From Aspidapion aeneum (lineage: Eukaryota; Arthropoda; Insecta; Coleoptera; Brentidae), in the NCBI GenBank assembly GCA_963576565.1, contig OY755042.1, forward strand, positions 102,666,185 through 102,730,184: DNA of 64,000 nucleotides, in the 5' to 3' direction. A program made the position numbers and the translations under genes. This document shows, piece by piece, positions 33,230 through 43,971 of the stretch (positions are counted from its first letter, which is position 1; every line of letters starts with the position of its first letter). The notes beneath the pieces were generated by a model, which had not been told where the DNA came from, did no database searches, and saw only the letters and a program-made list of their open reading frames with translations.

Positions 33230-34384
33230 GATTTAAAAAAAAATCCAAAAAATAATTGACAAAAATTAGGTAAACTGAAAAAAAATCAAAATTTGGACAC
33301 CCTGTATAAATATTAATGTCCTACGTTTAATTACAATAATCAAACTATAAGCGCACAAAAGTAAAGAAAATACCCGATGCAAACTAATGATAACAAAAAA
33401 ACTTGTGTATAAGTTTTTTTATCTTCGCCTCGCGAATTCAAATAAGTAGGTACCTACTATGTATTAAATTTAAAAATAAATACCTACAAATCAAAAGCAT
33501 TTAATTTGGTAAAACTATTTATCTGCCTTTACACGAAAACAAATTCTCAAGTTAAGAATTAAATTTCCTTCAAAATTTATTATGCACGCAAAAAATGGAT
33601 ACAATCATAGCCATTTGCAGACAGATATTATAATAGTAAATTAGAAATAGATATATTCATAGCAATTTTTACGCAAAAACGAATATAGTAAAGCATCCGC
33701 AATCGGATATAGTCATAGCAATTTGCAATAAGCAAAAATGAATATGGCAATTTGGAGATTTTTTTCGAGCAAATTGGATATAATTATAGCAATCCACAAA
33801 TGTGAAGGCACAACGGCTAAAATAATAGCACTTTGCAGACACTATTTTAAACTATTTCCAGTGACAAACAAAAAAACACCCAAATTCTATACGGTTTTTT
33901 TTTTTTTACAAAAAAGAAACGAAAAAACTTGATTTATTCGAAACAAAAAAAGCATAGTAGTTTACAGATTTTATCTGTGTTTGGTTTTTCGCATGAAAAG
34001 GCTAAATTTATTGTTAAAAATATTTAATTTTTACACAAAAAAAATCGCAAAATGTATTTTAGAAACCTAGGGGTTTTCTAAAGTAGGCATGTAAGAAAAA
34101 CAAGGGTTTTTCTTGCATTTGTTTTTACACAAAAAAAAATCGCAAAATGTATTTTAGAAACCTAGGGGTTTTCTAAAGTAGGCATGTAAGAAAAACAAGG
34201 GTTTTTCTTGCATTTGTTTTTACACAAAAAAAAATCGCAAAATGTATTTTAGAAACCTAGGGGTTTTCTAAAGTAGGCATGTAAGAAAAACAAGGGTTTT
34301 TCTTGCATTTGAAACCAGTAAAAAAAACTAACCTAAAAAGGCAAAAAAACGATTCCAGAAATCCGGGTCGCTAAGGATCAAAAA
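33230..34384 (-). other. BEL/Pao leader (5' untranslated region)
   Basis: 1155 bp between the 5' LTR and the Gag-Pol start. It contains several 'atagcaatttgca' phrases (33600-33840), the 95-bp triple repeat, and next to the LTR the minus-strand sequence 'agcgacccggatttc' (about 34350-34373), which looks like the complement of a tRNA 3' half. It is set about 10 bases in and lacks the usual TGG start, so the primer is uncertain. Confidence 0.7.
34029..34311. repeat. 95-bp tandem repeat, three copies, in BEL leader
   Basis: The phrase 'atcgcaaaatgtattttag' starts at 34044, 34139 and 34234, a period of 95 bp. Units differ only in A-run length and include 'cctaggggttttc' and 'caagggtttttcttgc'. 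Confidence 0.92.
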
Positions 34385-35093
34385 TGGGGCTCCCTGGTGG
34401 TCCAGATAGGAGAGTTGTCTGGAATTTAACGGTGTCAGATGTGGACTGTAATTTTAAGGGAATAAGGTCATAGGCTAAGCTGGTACAAGGGATTCTGAAA
34501 TGGTCTAGTTTACCTTCTAGGTTAGTGTAGCAATAAACAAATGTATGTAAGGTAAAAATAATGCATTTTCACTTACCATTTTTATACAGGAAGTGGAACT
34601 CATGGGAGGACGTGCTGTTCAACCGTATTTTTTGCACCCCACATGAATGTGGTAGGAGAGTCGCTAACACGCGTGTATTATCGTTCGAAGGCGAAACGGT
34701 TCTCTCTGATGCTGCAGCAGATATCGCTACTGCGTTCATTCTCCCACATGGCGCCCAGTGGCGTCGTTAATCCATAGGCGTAGGAGAAAAGGAATAAGTA
34801 GGAAGGAATGAGATTACGAAGGTCCATATTAAAGGAACTAGGAACCTTAGTAATTCAAAATGCATTTTATGTAAAGTAAATTAATTATAGCAAATTGTAA
34901 TATTTGCCTCTAAAACCGCGGGAGTTTCAAATGCAAATAACCCAGTAATTTTAAGTACTTAATTAGTTAATTAATACTAAATAAACAAAAAATAGAAAAT
35001 GCTCTAGTGAATCACCAAATAGCCTAATTCGAACCAATTTGGTAAATTATAGTAAAAAGAACATATTTACAAAAAGGAAGGCGGGACGAACCA
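34385..35093 (-). repeat. BEL/Pao 5' LTR
   Basis: 709 bp, upstream LTR for the minus-strand element, same sequence as 27187-27895 as far as can be compared by eye. Confidence 0.93.
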
Positions 35094-35098
35094 CCATG

Positions 35099-36010
35099 TA
35101 ATATTTATCTTGTTAAATCTACATGCTTAAAGATAAATTAAAAACAAGGAGAAATCAAGCTATAAAAATGTACTTTTTGCTGAAGTTTCTGGTGCTGTGT
35201 ATATAACGTGTTTTTTACCCTCGTTATTTTCATGTACCAAATTCACACTTGAAAAGTCCTCCACAACATGTTCTAAAACGCCACTAGATTAAGACTTCTA
35301 AAACCTACTAACTTTCTGCGTCTTTTTTGGTCACGTTTTTTTAATAATATTTTTTAACTTAAAAAAGACGCGAAAGAAGTTATAAAAGTTCACTAGTTTA
35401 AGACTACAACACTTCAAGGCAATTTTAAAGATGGCGCTCAAGGCAAGACAAAATATCTATATATCTATCTATATACATTATGTTTTTTTTTTTTAAAGCT
35501 AAACAAGATTTTTAACAGTAAACACTTTCACAGAATATTAATGTGTCTTTATCAGGTTAATAACAGATGCTTCGTGATCATGAAGGATCAGGGATCAGTT
35601 CCTTAACAGGTTTTTGGAGTTTAGAGACCAAAACACTGCCTGATAGATTTTGTCAAAGTGAAAAATGCCAACAATAGGTGTCGCTGCTGCTGGTTAAATC
35701 TCAAAAATATTCAGTAGAAAAGCCATGCAAGTCGCGTTTTAAAATTCGTGTAGAAAAGCCGTGAATCTAATGTGATTTTAACGTTGATAAAAATCACTTG
35801 AAACTAACGTAAAAACATTGCTGTTTATTTTTATTACGCTAATGAATGATCTATTAAGCTTGTTTTCATATATGAAATAAACGTTTTTTTCAAGCAGGTT
35901 TTAAAATCAATGTTTTTTTTTTTTTCTCAAGCCTTTTTTACGTGTTAAACACGTGATTGTGCTATGTGGGCTTATTTAAAAAATAAAAGGTTATAATAAA
36001 AAATACATTT
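35099..36010. other. Intergenic, no gene seen
   Basis: AT-rich with an inverted pair 'gacttctaaaacctactaac' and 'gttataaaagttcactag'-type sequence (35290-35405), suggesting a worn MITE, and a short 'tatctatctatata' microsatellite at about 35455-35475. Confidence 0.35.
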
Positions 36011-36105
36011 ATACACAGAAAAAAGAAGTTCTTCAGTTAAGAAAAGTAGTTTTCTTGAAAAAATTATCTTGACCCAAAAGCAAAAGTCTCCGAACAAAAT
36101 GTTTT
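36011..36105. mobile_element. Element G fragment (copy 3)
   Basis: 'tacacagaaaaaagaag' followed by 'cttcagttaagaaaagtag' and 'aagtctccgaacaaaatg' matches the left end of 17907-18000. Only this tip remains. Confidence 0.7.
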
Positions 36106-36659
36106 AATAAAAAATGCATTTATATAATAAAATTTTGTATTTACAAAATTTATAAAGAATTACAGCGACCTAGTCATCGCTGTCGACTCGCCTACACGAA
36201 TTTTACGCCCATTTCTTGCAAAGACAACATAAAATACAACTTTCAGTGATAATACCGAAAAAATTAAAAAAAAATTGAGGCAAAATGGGGTATAGGTTAC
36301 TAGGTATATCAAGGTAACCCGTTTAACCACCATAAAAAAGCCCGTTTACCCCAAACCACCAGTTAAATTCAAACAAAAATCAAACACAGTAAAATACTAA
36401 TTTTACGGGCAACGCGTTTAATTATGAATAAAACATAAACCCATGAATTGTTCAATGTAAACAAAATTTTGAAAAGTCTGTAAAAAATGTACTAACCGTC
36501 ATAAAATGCACAAGCTATTTTTACAATTTTCACCTGATATGTGTCTGAAGTAAGCTCTGTTTTGTTTTGGTAACGGTAAGTACCAAATTATACAAATAGA
36601 AATTTGGAACCAATGCCAAGGGGCATATAATAACCCCTTTTGGAAGTGTTGAACCGAAC
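36106..36659. other. Intergenic, no gene seen
   Basis: AT-rich. The two small minus-strand frames around 36499-36772 overlap the hAT-like element edge and have no recognisable similarity. Confidence 0.3.
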
Positions 36660-36667
36660 CTCGGAAC

Positions 36668-37284
36668 CAGTGTTGCCAGGTCCCACAGAAATATTGCATG
36701 AGAAATATTTAACGAGATGGCGGAATTGTCGCTGTTGCTTCCAGCATGGTGCTCATTTATTATTGCAGGCACTTTTTACCACGCATCATTGTTTCCTTCC
36801 TACTGCATTCTACCCAATGAGACCCAGGTAACTTTGTCCAGTCTTTTTTATAATGTTGTTTGTAAATCTTTTTCTTCTTAGCAGAACTGGGTCCGGGCAG
36901 GTTTTGGTCAGTTTCAGTACACTTGAAAACAACTCTATATACTAGGACGCGTACGACGTTAAGGTGTGGCATACAACAGAATAATCGATTATCGTTTTCG
37001 GGGAATACCCGAATAAGCGACCGCGCATTTGTACATCATACTCAAAACCAGGCGCGAGGTTGCAATTTGCGATTATGAAACACAATGCCGTGTTTCAAAT
37101 TTTTCGCGGCACTTCTTGGTGACGTAAGCCGAGTTCTCTTATGATTACTTTGTTATTTCTAGATCATAGTTACCTCTAGAATTAATTTTTCAGTATAATT
37201 TATTTTTGTCTCTGTAAGCTAAAAAGCATGAGATTTTGAGATAAAATTAAATCTCATGCAAAACCATGAGACCTGGCATCACTG
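36668..37284. mobile_element. hAT-type element with perfect 8-bp TSD
   Basis: The tips 'cagtgttgccaggtcccaca' (left) and the complement of the right end 'cagtgatgccaggtctcatg' are similar, and 'gcatgagaaata' is mirrored further in. It is flanked by ctcggaac on both sides (36660-36667, 37285-37292). 617 bp. A minus-strand frame with KKKKIYKQHYKKDW (about 36835-36880) could be a trace of a transposase N-terminus, but this is weak. Confidence 0.85.
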
Positions 37285-37350
37285 CTCGGAACTCGCACAT
37301 GCAACTAAATCGTACCAGTAGTCCCGGAATATTGCGTACCGCACGAATTT

Positions 37351-37416
37351 ATTTCAGCGCCATCTGCCCCTCAATGTTGCAAGGTTTGCCGGTTGCCACT
37401 CTATATGGGTCATATA
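37351..37416. repeat. Dispersed repeat L, copy 2
   Basis: Near-identical to 16630-16690, from 'tttcagcgccatctgcccct' to 'cactctatatgggtcatat'. Confidence 0.6.
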
Positions 37417-37715
37417 CTCATTGGTAAAACTCGACAGTTAAATTTTGAGACTGCTCAAAGAAAGAAATAAACTTCATAAGTATTCTGAAGGGGTCTTAAA
37501 CTTGAGGCTTTGTTTGTAATTAGTGGTCTGTCTTTGACGAATTTTCATACATCCTTCCTTTGACAAAAATTTGTACATGTATTATGGAAGGGTTTTAACT
37601 GAAACATTTGAAGAAATTAAAAACTGTGAAAGACTAAAGCGGTCCCCACATGATCAGTATGTACATTATTTTTGTAGATGTCTTTGTTTGTAAAAAGTTA
37701 TAAACAAACACATAT

Positions 37716-38394
37716 ATGTTACCGGACAAATTTTCCTAGGCCATATCAGTATATCCGAAGAGCGATAGGATGAACTAGTTTGTCCTAGTCTGAACTACTT
37801 CGGACCGCGATTTAACTAGTCTGAACTAGTCTAAACTGCTTAGATGGTAGCCGTTTGGCTTTGGCTCGCCGATCACAAGGATTTAGTTTGCACGCGTACA
37901 TTGACTGTTATAGCACGGATCACCGTGAATCCGTGGTTATAGAGCGTTCGTCTTATTGCAAAATCGTGGCGTATTGTGCGTGTTGTCCATATGGTTGGGC
38001 AGCCTTTGCAAGAACCGAATCGAACCGCACCGAACCAAACCGAACCGAAACGAACCGTACCGAACCGAACCGATGCTTTTGCAAGAAAAATAACGTTCTC
38101 TGCAACTCGAAATGCCATAACAGTTTGACATCTAATAACAAATAAATAATAAAAATTAGTAAACATGTTTCTAATAATAGTATTTTCGTTAATTAGTAAT
38201 AAAAACGTTACTTTTGTAGTCGGTCCGCAATAGTTTAGACAAGGAAAAATCAGTTTTTCCTAATCTTAATTAATTTATTTTAGGAAAGCCAGTTTAGCCT
38301 AGGATAAACTAGTTCATCCTATCGCTCTTCGGATAAACTGATTTAGCCTGGGAAAAACTAGTTTATCCTAAAATCGGGTTTGTCCGGTAACATA
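37716..38394. mobile_element. MITE N with 'atgttaccggacaaa' tips
   Basis: Tips 'tatgttaccggacaaa' (left, about 37716) and its complement (right, to about 38394). The arms continue with 'ccgaagagcgataggatgaa' and repeated 'ctagtttatcctagg' motifs. The interior (about 37855-38075) is GC-richer and carries an AACCG-type tract. The overlapping frames on both strands there come from the repeat. Confidence 0.8.
38020..38073. repeat. AACCG pentanucleotide tract
   Basis: About ten units of 'aaccg' with variants (cgaaccgcaccgaaccaaac...), on the + strand. Similar tracts occur at 42364-42380, 42426-42446, 49437-49565 and 49660-49800. Confidence 0.85.
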
Positions 38395-38636
38395 ATATAT
38401 AAAAATCAGTAATACTGATCCTATGAGGTCCGCTGTCGTCGGCTCAATAAAAAATCATTTTTGAAATGTGCAGCGGTTTTTGCCTAGCAGTCCTGTAGCC
38501 ACGATGAGCCTACTACAAACATTCAGATGCAAATAGTGATCCGTTAACTTTTACAGAACTTCTTTAAATAAATTATAAAAAAAATTATATTAAGTTTACT
38601 GTAGTTTTAATTGCCAAAAAAAGATTATGATAACAA

Positions 38637-39145
38637 AAACATTTCATGTGAAAAGAAGCCAAGTACGGGAAAATGGTATTCCGTAAAAAGAATTGAGATA
38701 AAATTAAAGCCAAGTTCTCCAAAACAAAATTTCAAAATGAAAGGTTTTTACAGTTTGGAAATGTTTTTTTAAACTTTGCTATTCAGTGGCGTATCCAGAC
38801 CCTGATCTTGGGAAGGGTAATTTAGTCAAACAACACATACTTGCTAAATATGAGCACATATTATCTGTGTTAATCTACAAATTTAGTCCATTTAGTTAAT
38901 TTTAAACGAATATCACTAAGGGTGGCCCGCATTCGGCAATAATAAAGAAAGTTTAAATGCGCCGCAGGCAAAAACTTTGACTTTCTATGGAAAAATCCTT
39001 AAGTTTTAACAATCTTGGGGGGGTAATTACCCCCAGTATTCCCCCCTTGTATACGCCGGTGTTGCTATTACAGCGAAATGTTCAATTTAGCACTGTGTCA
39101 GTGACAGCCGTAACAGCCAAGTTTAGAAAAACATTTCCAAACTAG
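38637..39145. mobile_element. Element R copy 1 (split by hAT MITE)
   Basis: 'aacatttcatgtgaaaaga' ... 'ccgtaaaaagaattgagata' ... 'gccaagttctccaaaaca' up to 38783, then after the MITE 'acagcgaaatgttcaattta' ... 'gtaacagccaagtttag'. This matches the palindromic copy at 61511-61850 and the half copy at 55852-55997. Confidence 0.75.
38784..39061. mobile_element. hAT MITE with perfect 8-bp TSD
   Basis: Tips 'cagtggcgtatccag' and the complement of 'gtatacgccggtg'. Duplication ttgctatt at 38776-38783 and 39062-39069. 278 bp, with a G-rich and C-rich pair near the right end. Inserted into element R. Confidence 0.9.
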
Positions 39146-40360
39146 TAACTGTGTAACTCTTGAATTCATGCTTTGCCTTGCTTGCTCTACCTTTACGCGG
39201 AACGACGCACAGAGGGGCAAAATCAAGAAAACATGCGATTTAGTGCAGAACTCATTTATCTAATATGGGATATGTTTTTACTGAAAACTACTTATTAATA
39301 ATCGCTTTACCATAGCAAGTTAGTTTCGGATAGTCACACGTCAAACAAATGAATAAAACACCTTGTCAAAGTTAGCGTGTTTTGAAAACTGGCATTGCGT
39401 AGTTGTTTCAAAAACACAAATAAATCAACTTTGCCACAATTTTTAATGTTGATCAAGTTTGGTTAAAATAATTTTAATTATGTCAGATAACCACTATGGT
39501 GAGTACATTAATCTCGTATAAAAAAAATGCAAAATTTTTTTTTTGTTTTTCTTCCAACTGCCATTTTTGTAAAATCTTTCAAATATTTTTTATTTTCTTT
39601 AATTTTAAAAATATACGTGGACACAAAGTAACTTGTCGCCCGCCGTCGCGGGCGAGTTTTCACATGTCATTTTTTATTGAACCTTCCTTTTTAAAATGAT
39701 GGCACATTTAGCTGCTAGTTTTTGCTAATAAGGCAGGAATTCATTTTTAAATATTAACATTTTTCTCCAAACTTAGCGAAATGTGTGTTTAAATTGTAGT
39801 ATAGATATTTAAAATATAACGTACTAAATACATATACATCTATCTACATATACTATACTATTTTTGAGGGGGTTTACGTGCTTTCATTTTTCAGGGGGAC
39901 GATTAGTTATTGGGGAGGGGGCAAACTTGGCCTTTCCGTTTCTGTAGGGTCGACAACATAATATAATATTTTGTAAACATTGCCGTCGTACATAGTATTT
40001 TAGGAAATATTTTAAAGCTTATTCGACCACTTATACCTCAACTAACAGCTCGGGGTCGATTTTTTTTATTTTGGATCACTAAGTAATTCATTTTAAACAT
40101 TCCTGACTACAAAGCAATACATCCATTGCACTGTGGGACTTTATCGCACCTTTTTGTGCTTCTGCCCCACTGTGCGACGAAACCTACCCTTTCTTTAATC
40201 ACATGACTTTCAATTTAACTCTCTTGCATAAAATGATCATATGACTCAAATAAATGATCACTACGCCGACAGCATTAGTTTTTTGGACTTGTTATTTGGT
40301 CGTTCCATCTAACCAAAACAGTTTTAAACTGAAAAATGATGGAATGATCCTTAAGTTTAT
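39146..40360. other. Intergenic, no gene seen
   Basis: AT-rich. A GC patch 'cgcccgccgtcgcgggcgag' at about 39638 and G-runs near 39865-39920 stand out. No frame with similarity. Confidence 0.35.
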
Positions 40361-40368
40361 GTTCGATA

Positions 40369-40390
40369 CAGTGGCGTATATACGCCACTG
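40369..40390. mobile_element. 22-bp minimal hAT insertion
   Basis: Exact palindrome: 'cagtggcgtat' joined to its complement, flanked by perfect 8-bp copies of gttcgata (40361-40368 and 40391-40398). It consists of two hAT tips with no interior. Confidence 0.85.
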
Positions 40391-40947
40391 GTTCGATATA
40401 ATAACTTCGTTCCATCAGGCCGTTCGACAGTCATAAAACCGTCCGAAAAATCCTATTTGCGTTTCAGGTCGACGTTGTAGTGTTATCGGGCAGTCAGTTT
40501 TCCGTTACATCAAGCCACTTAAACTGGTTTCAGACTCTTCTGAAATACAAGGATTGAGACAGGCGCATTAGAAATGTTTGCATCTCTCTTTTCTTTGTCT
40601 GTGTTTATCATATGTTGCACTGGAAAAATTGTATGTAATTTCTCATCCACTTCGAGACACATTTCTAGTTTACATTGCCTGAGATAAAAATATACCATAA
40701 AATTACATTTATAAATTTACATTTGTCTAAGAAAATTCAAAAAACAGTGAATAACCCAAAAAATTTGCATTTTGGTCAAAATAAAATGAGCTTCACAACC
40801 AATTTTAACACATGACAAAATGCCGGGTAAACAACGTAAATATACAAAAAAAATTTAAATTTCAAAAAAAAATGTGCAATATCTGCAGCAACTGTTGATT
40901 TTTTTACAAGAGCCTCTTAATTTTTATTTCTACGAGACGTCATGTTG
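40391..40947. other. Intergenic, no gene seen
   Basis: AT-rich sequence with no recognisable element or gene. Confidence 0.3.
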
Positions 40948-41352
40948 CAGGTATACCCAAGGTCACTCATCGTCAAGCAAGCTTTACAGGTAGCGAAGCC
41001 TAACTCTGATTTTCTATTTTTTGGTTATAATTTTTGACATGTTTTCCTCGGTTTCGCATTGGCGGCTCGTTGTTATTTTAAAAATGTGTTTTTAACACAG
41101 TCTAAAGATCTATTTAATAATGATACTGTTTCAAGATAGTTTGCAGCATAACTTTTTAATTCTAATTTCATAAATGTATATAGTTTAGGTACCTTCATAC
41201 TGTGTAAAACAACATCTTCAAAATAAAACAGAACCGCCAATGCGAAACCGAGGAAAACTTGTCAAAAATAATAACCAAAAAATATAAAACCTGACGTTAG
41301 CTTCGCTTCCTATAAAACTTGTCTTTACGATGGGTGTCCTTAGGTATACCAC
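40948..41352. mobile_element. Fold-back MITE O
   Basis: Arms of about 125 bp (40948-41072 and 41228-41352): 'aggtataccc', 'gttttcctcggtttcgcatt' and 'ttggttataatttttgaca' are mirrored on the other side. About 155-bp centre. Non-coding. Confidence 0.85.
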
Positions 41353-42190
41353 ATAGAAAAAAGGTATAGCCCATAGCTCAGAAAACGAAAAACTAGTTTA
41401 GCAGGTGATTGAATAGCAATAGAAACATAAAAGTTTACCCTGATCACAGCAAATCCCGATGACCTCTGAACTAAAAGTTAAAAGAAGAGGGGCAACACCG
41501 GATGTGAAATTTTACACCAGAATTGGCGGAAGAACAAACGACTTTGCTTTAACGCATCGACATTAAGGTCAATAACTATATATACCTACCAAATAAAAGT
41601 ACAAGCTACAAAATGTAATTTTCTTAACTTCTTAGAAGTAGCACTCTATTTCCTAAAAATAAAAAAAATCAATTTGAATATTAAGGCTTTCTATAATATG
41701 TAGGTAATTTCAGAAAAAATTTGCAAAACAAGTTTCGCCCATAAATATGTGCTATTGCAAGTTCATTTTAATTTTTGGTATATTTAGTAAATTAGGCAGT
41801 CTGTAGTTGTTTATAGTTTGTGAATATAAATTAAATTAATGTAATTTTATCTGCATTTTAAAGAACTAAAATTAAAAATGTATTATGATAATCCTATGTA
41901 ATTGTATAAACCTTTCTGTGTGCAACTTTAATTTGATGCTCTCGAATTCATACGTTTCCTTCGAACTATCTTTACGCGAGACAAAAAACCGACACTTTCT
42001 ATTAGTCACGTGACAATGAATTTACCTCTCTCGCATATGATCACATGCCTGAAGTAAATCGATCACAACGCAAACAGCATTCGGTTTTTGGTCAGTTATT
42101 TGGTTGTTCCATTTAACCAAAACCGTTTTTAAACAATCCTCGTACTGCATTGCGCGCGCTTTGGGATTTTTCGGACGGTTTTATTACCCC
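41353..42190. other. Intergenic, no gene seen
   Basis: AT-rich. No element ends or coding signal identified. Confidence 0.3.
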
Positions 42191-42198
42191 CGAACGGC

Positions 42199-42417
42199 CA
42201 GTGGCGTGCATAGGGGGGCAGAGGGGGCGAACGCCCCCCCCCCTCTGCGCTTGGCACCCCTGGCGTCCTTTGAGAAAAAAATAGAATTAATAGTGTTATT
42301 ATTTTAAAAAAGGTTTGTAATTTATTTGACTCCCATACGTATATTTGCGCCCCTTAAGATCTTGAACCGAACCGAACCCCCCCCCCCCCCCGCCCTTTTA
42401 TCCACGACACGCTACTG
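42199..42417. mobile_element. Putative hAT MITE, GC-rich
   Basis: Tips 'cagtggcgtgcatag' and the complement of 'gacacgctactg'. Long C and G runs at 42215-42245 and 42376-42391. No matching 8-bp flanks (cgaacggc and catgaatt), so the boundary or the copy is rearranged. Confidence 0.5.
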
Positions 42418-42446
42418 CATGAATTAACCGAACCGAACCGAACCGA
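42364..42446. repeat. AACCG-type tracts
   Basis: 'gaaccgaaccgaacc' at 42364 and 'taaccgaaccgaaccgaacc' at 42425, separated by a C-run and the hAT-like tip. Confidence 0.7.
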
Positions 42447-42872
42447 TCGGCCTGTTGGAACAGACCCGTTAAAAGGATATAAAGTTTCTGTTCGATATAT
42501 TCTAGCTATGACATAAATTTAAACTCTATGGCTCAGCCACGGTGCCTCGGATGCTTTATTGGGTATCATAATACTGTGTTAACGACGGGCTGTGCGATAA
42601 TCTTAATCACATTTTGAATTTTGCAAAATTTTGACAGGGTTTATACGATTTACGATCCGACATTTGGGACAGCAATCTCAAATCATCCCGGGTTATATTT
42701 CCCTTTAAATTAAACAACCGCACTATTATCATAAAGGCAAGTAGGGATACATTTTAATTTTTGCGGTAAAATCCAATTTTTAACCCCGGAAGGAAAGTGT
42801 CCTGGATGTTTATTCTGGACTGCCCGTAAGGTGAGGTGAACCAAAAGTTCACTTCCACGGGTGGACTTTGAA

Positions 42873-43536
42873 TACCCAGGTAGCAAGGTCACGTTTTTTA
42901 AACGTCAAAAAAAGGTCATTTTTAATGACCATTGACGTCTCTAACCTGACGTGTAAATGACCTTTAAATGACGTTCAAAAGACACACTCAAAATGACGTC
43001 ATTTTTAGACGTTTTAAAGACGTCAGCAATATGACGTATTTGGGACGAAAACAGAACATCAGTGACCCATTTATGACTTTTTTTAACATTTAAACTCGTC
43101 TGAATATATGAAATATTCTCTGCAGTTGAGAACACTGAAGGAAACTTAGACCTGGAAGTCCTGGATCGGGTACAGATCAAAATAGATCTAAACCTAAATT
43201 TAGACATCTCCACCTGGAAGCGAAAGAAGTCTCGAAGTTTGTCTTGATTTAATATTTAATTTATTTTACATACATACCTATTGTATAAATCCAGTCAAAT
43301 TCTAACTGGGGCACCATCTATGTAAGTTTGAGTGTATGTCCCTTGGACAAAGTGTCCAGTGTGGGTAGTGACCAATATATGATGTGTTTAAGACGTCAAA
43401 AACTACACGGCGAAAAAACGTCAAATAACTGACGCCTTAAAGACAACATTTTTTGGTAGATGACCTGCTGGTCATCCAAATGACCACTTTTCAACGAAAA
43501 AAAGACGTCATTTGATGACCCCTTGCTACCTGGGTA
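42873..43536. mobile_element. MITE P with 'cccaggtagcaagg' tips and ACGTCA clusters
   Basis: The tips 'cccaggtagcaagg' at both ends are flanked by TA. The interior is full of 'gacgtc' and 'tgacgt' motifs in both orientations (about 42925-43035 and 43390-43515), including a perfect tgacgtca near 43000. The small minus-strand frame inside is an artefact. Confidence 0.8.
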
Positions 43537-43543
43537 CTTTCAC

Positions 43544-43971
43544 CAGTGGCGGCTGGTGAGGTTATAAATTGGGGGTGGGGCAGAAATTTATATTGCATGG
43601 AAAAGGAGATAAGAAAACTTACCTAAACAATTTTATTTTAGCATTTTACAAACAAGCAGCTACTTGGTGTGGTTTTTAGTTTATTTGTTTATTGATAAAG
43701 TATTTTCGCCCTTCTTTTACATGCGCAAAGTACTTGGATTAGCACCAGTTTCAGACTCATCATGGCCTCGTAGAGCAACCTTAACAATCCGACAGAATTT
43801 TAAACAGTCTATTAACCTACTAAGCATATGTCTATTTTTTGCCACATTTTTATTATGTTCGGTAATGTTTTGCCTACTATTCAATCGGTACCTAATATCA
43901 GGTTTGCCTAGCATATTTATTTATTTATTTATTTAAATAAGTAGCACTTACTTTGTGTCTTTAACTTTTCA
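43544..43971 (+). mobile_element. hAT-like element end Q, copy 1
   Basis: Starts 'cagtggcggctggtgaggtt', then 'aaattgggggtggggcag'. An inverse copy lies at 58970-59399. The homology stops at the 5' tip of the CXC element, so Q1 is either truncated or interrupted there. Frames on both strands in the block are shared between copies but have no recognised similarity. Confidence 0.65.

Larger units (their letters stand above)
27187..35093 (-). mobile_element. Complete BEL/Pao LTR retrotransposon
   Basis: 7907 bp. Two 709-bp LTRs beginning TG and ending CA (27187-27895 and 34385-35093) show no difference that I can see. Flanked by the 5-bp duplication ccatg (27182-27186, 35094-35098), as usual for BEL/Pao. 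Internal order on the minus strand: 5' LTR, leader of about 1.16 kb with a triple 95-bp repeat, one Gag-Pol frame, purine tract, 3' LTR. No separate env-like frame. Identical LTRs plus an open frame indicate a young and possibly competent copy. Confidence 0.95.
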
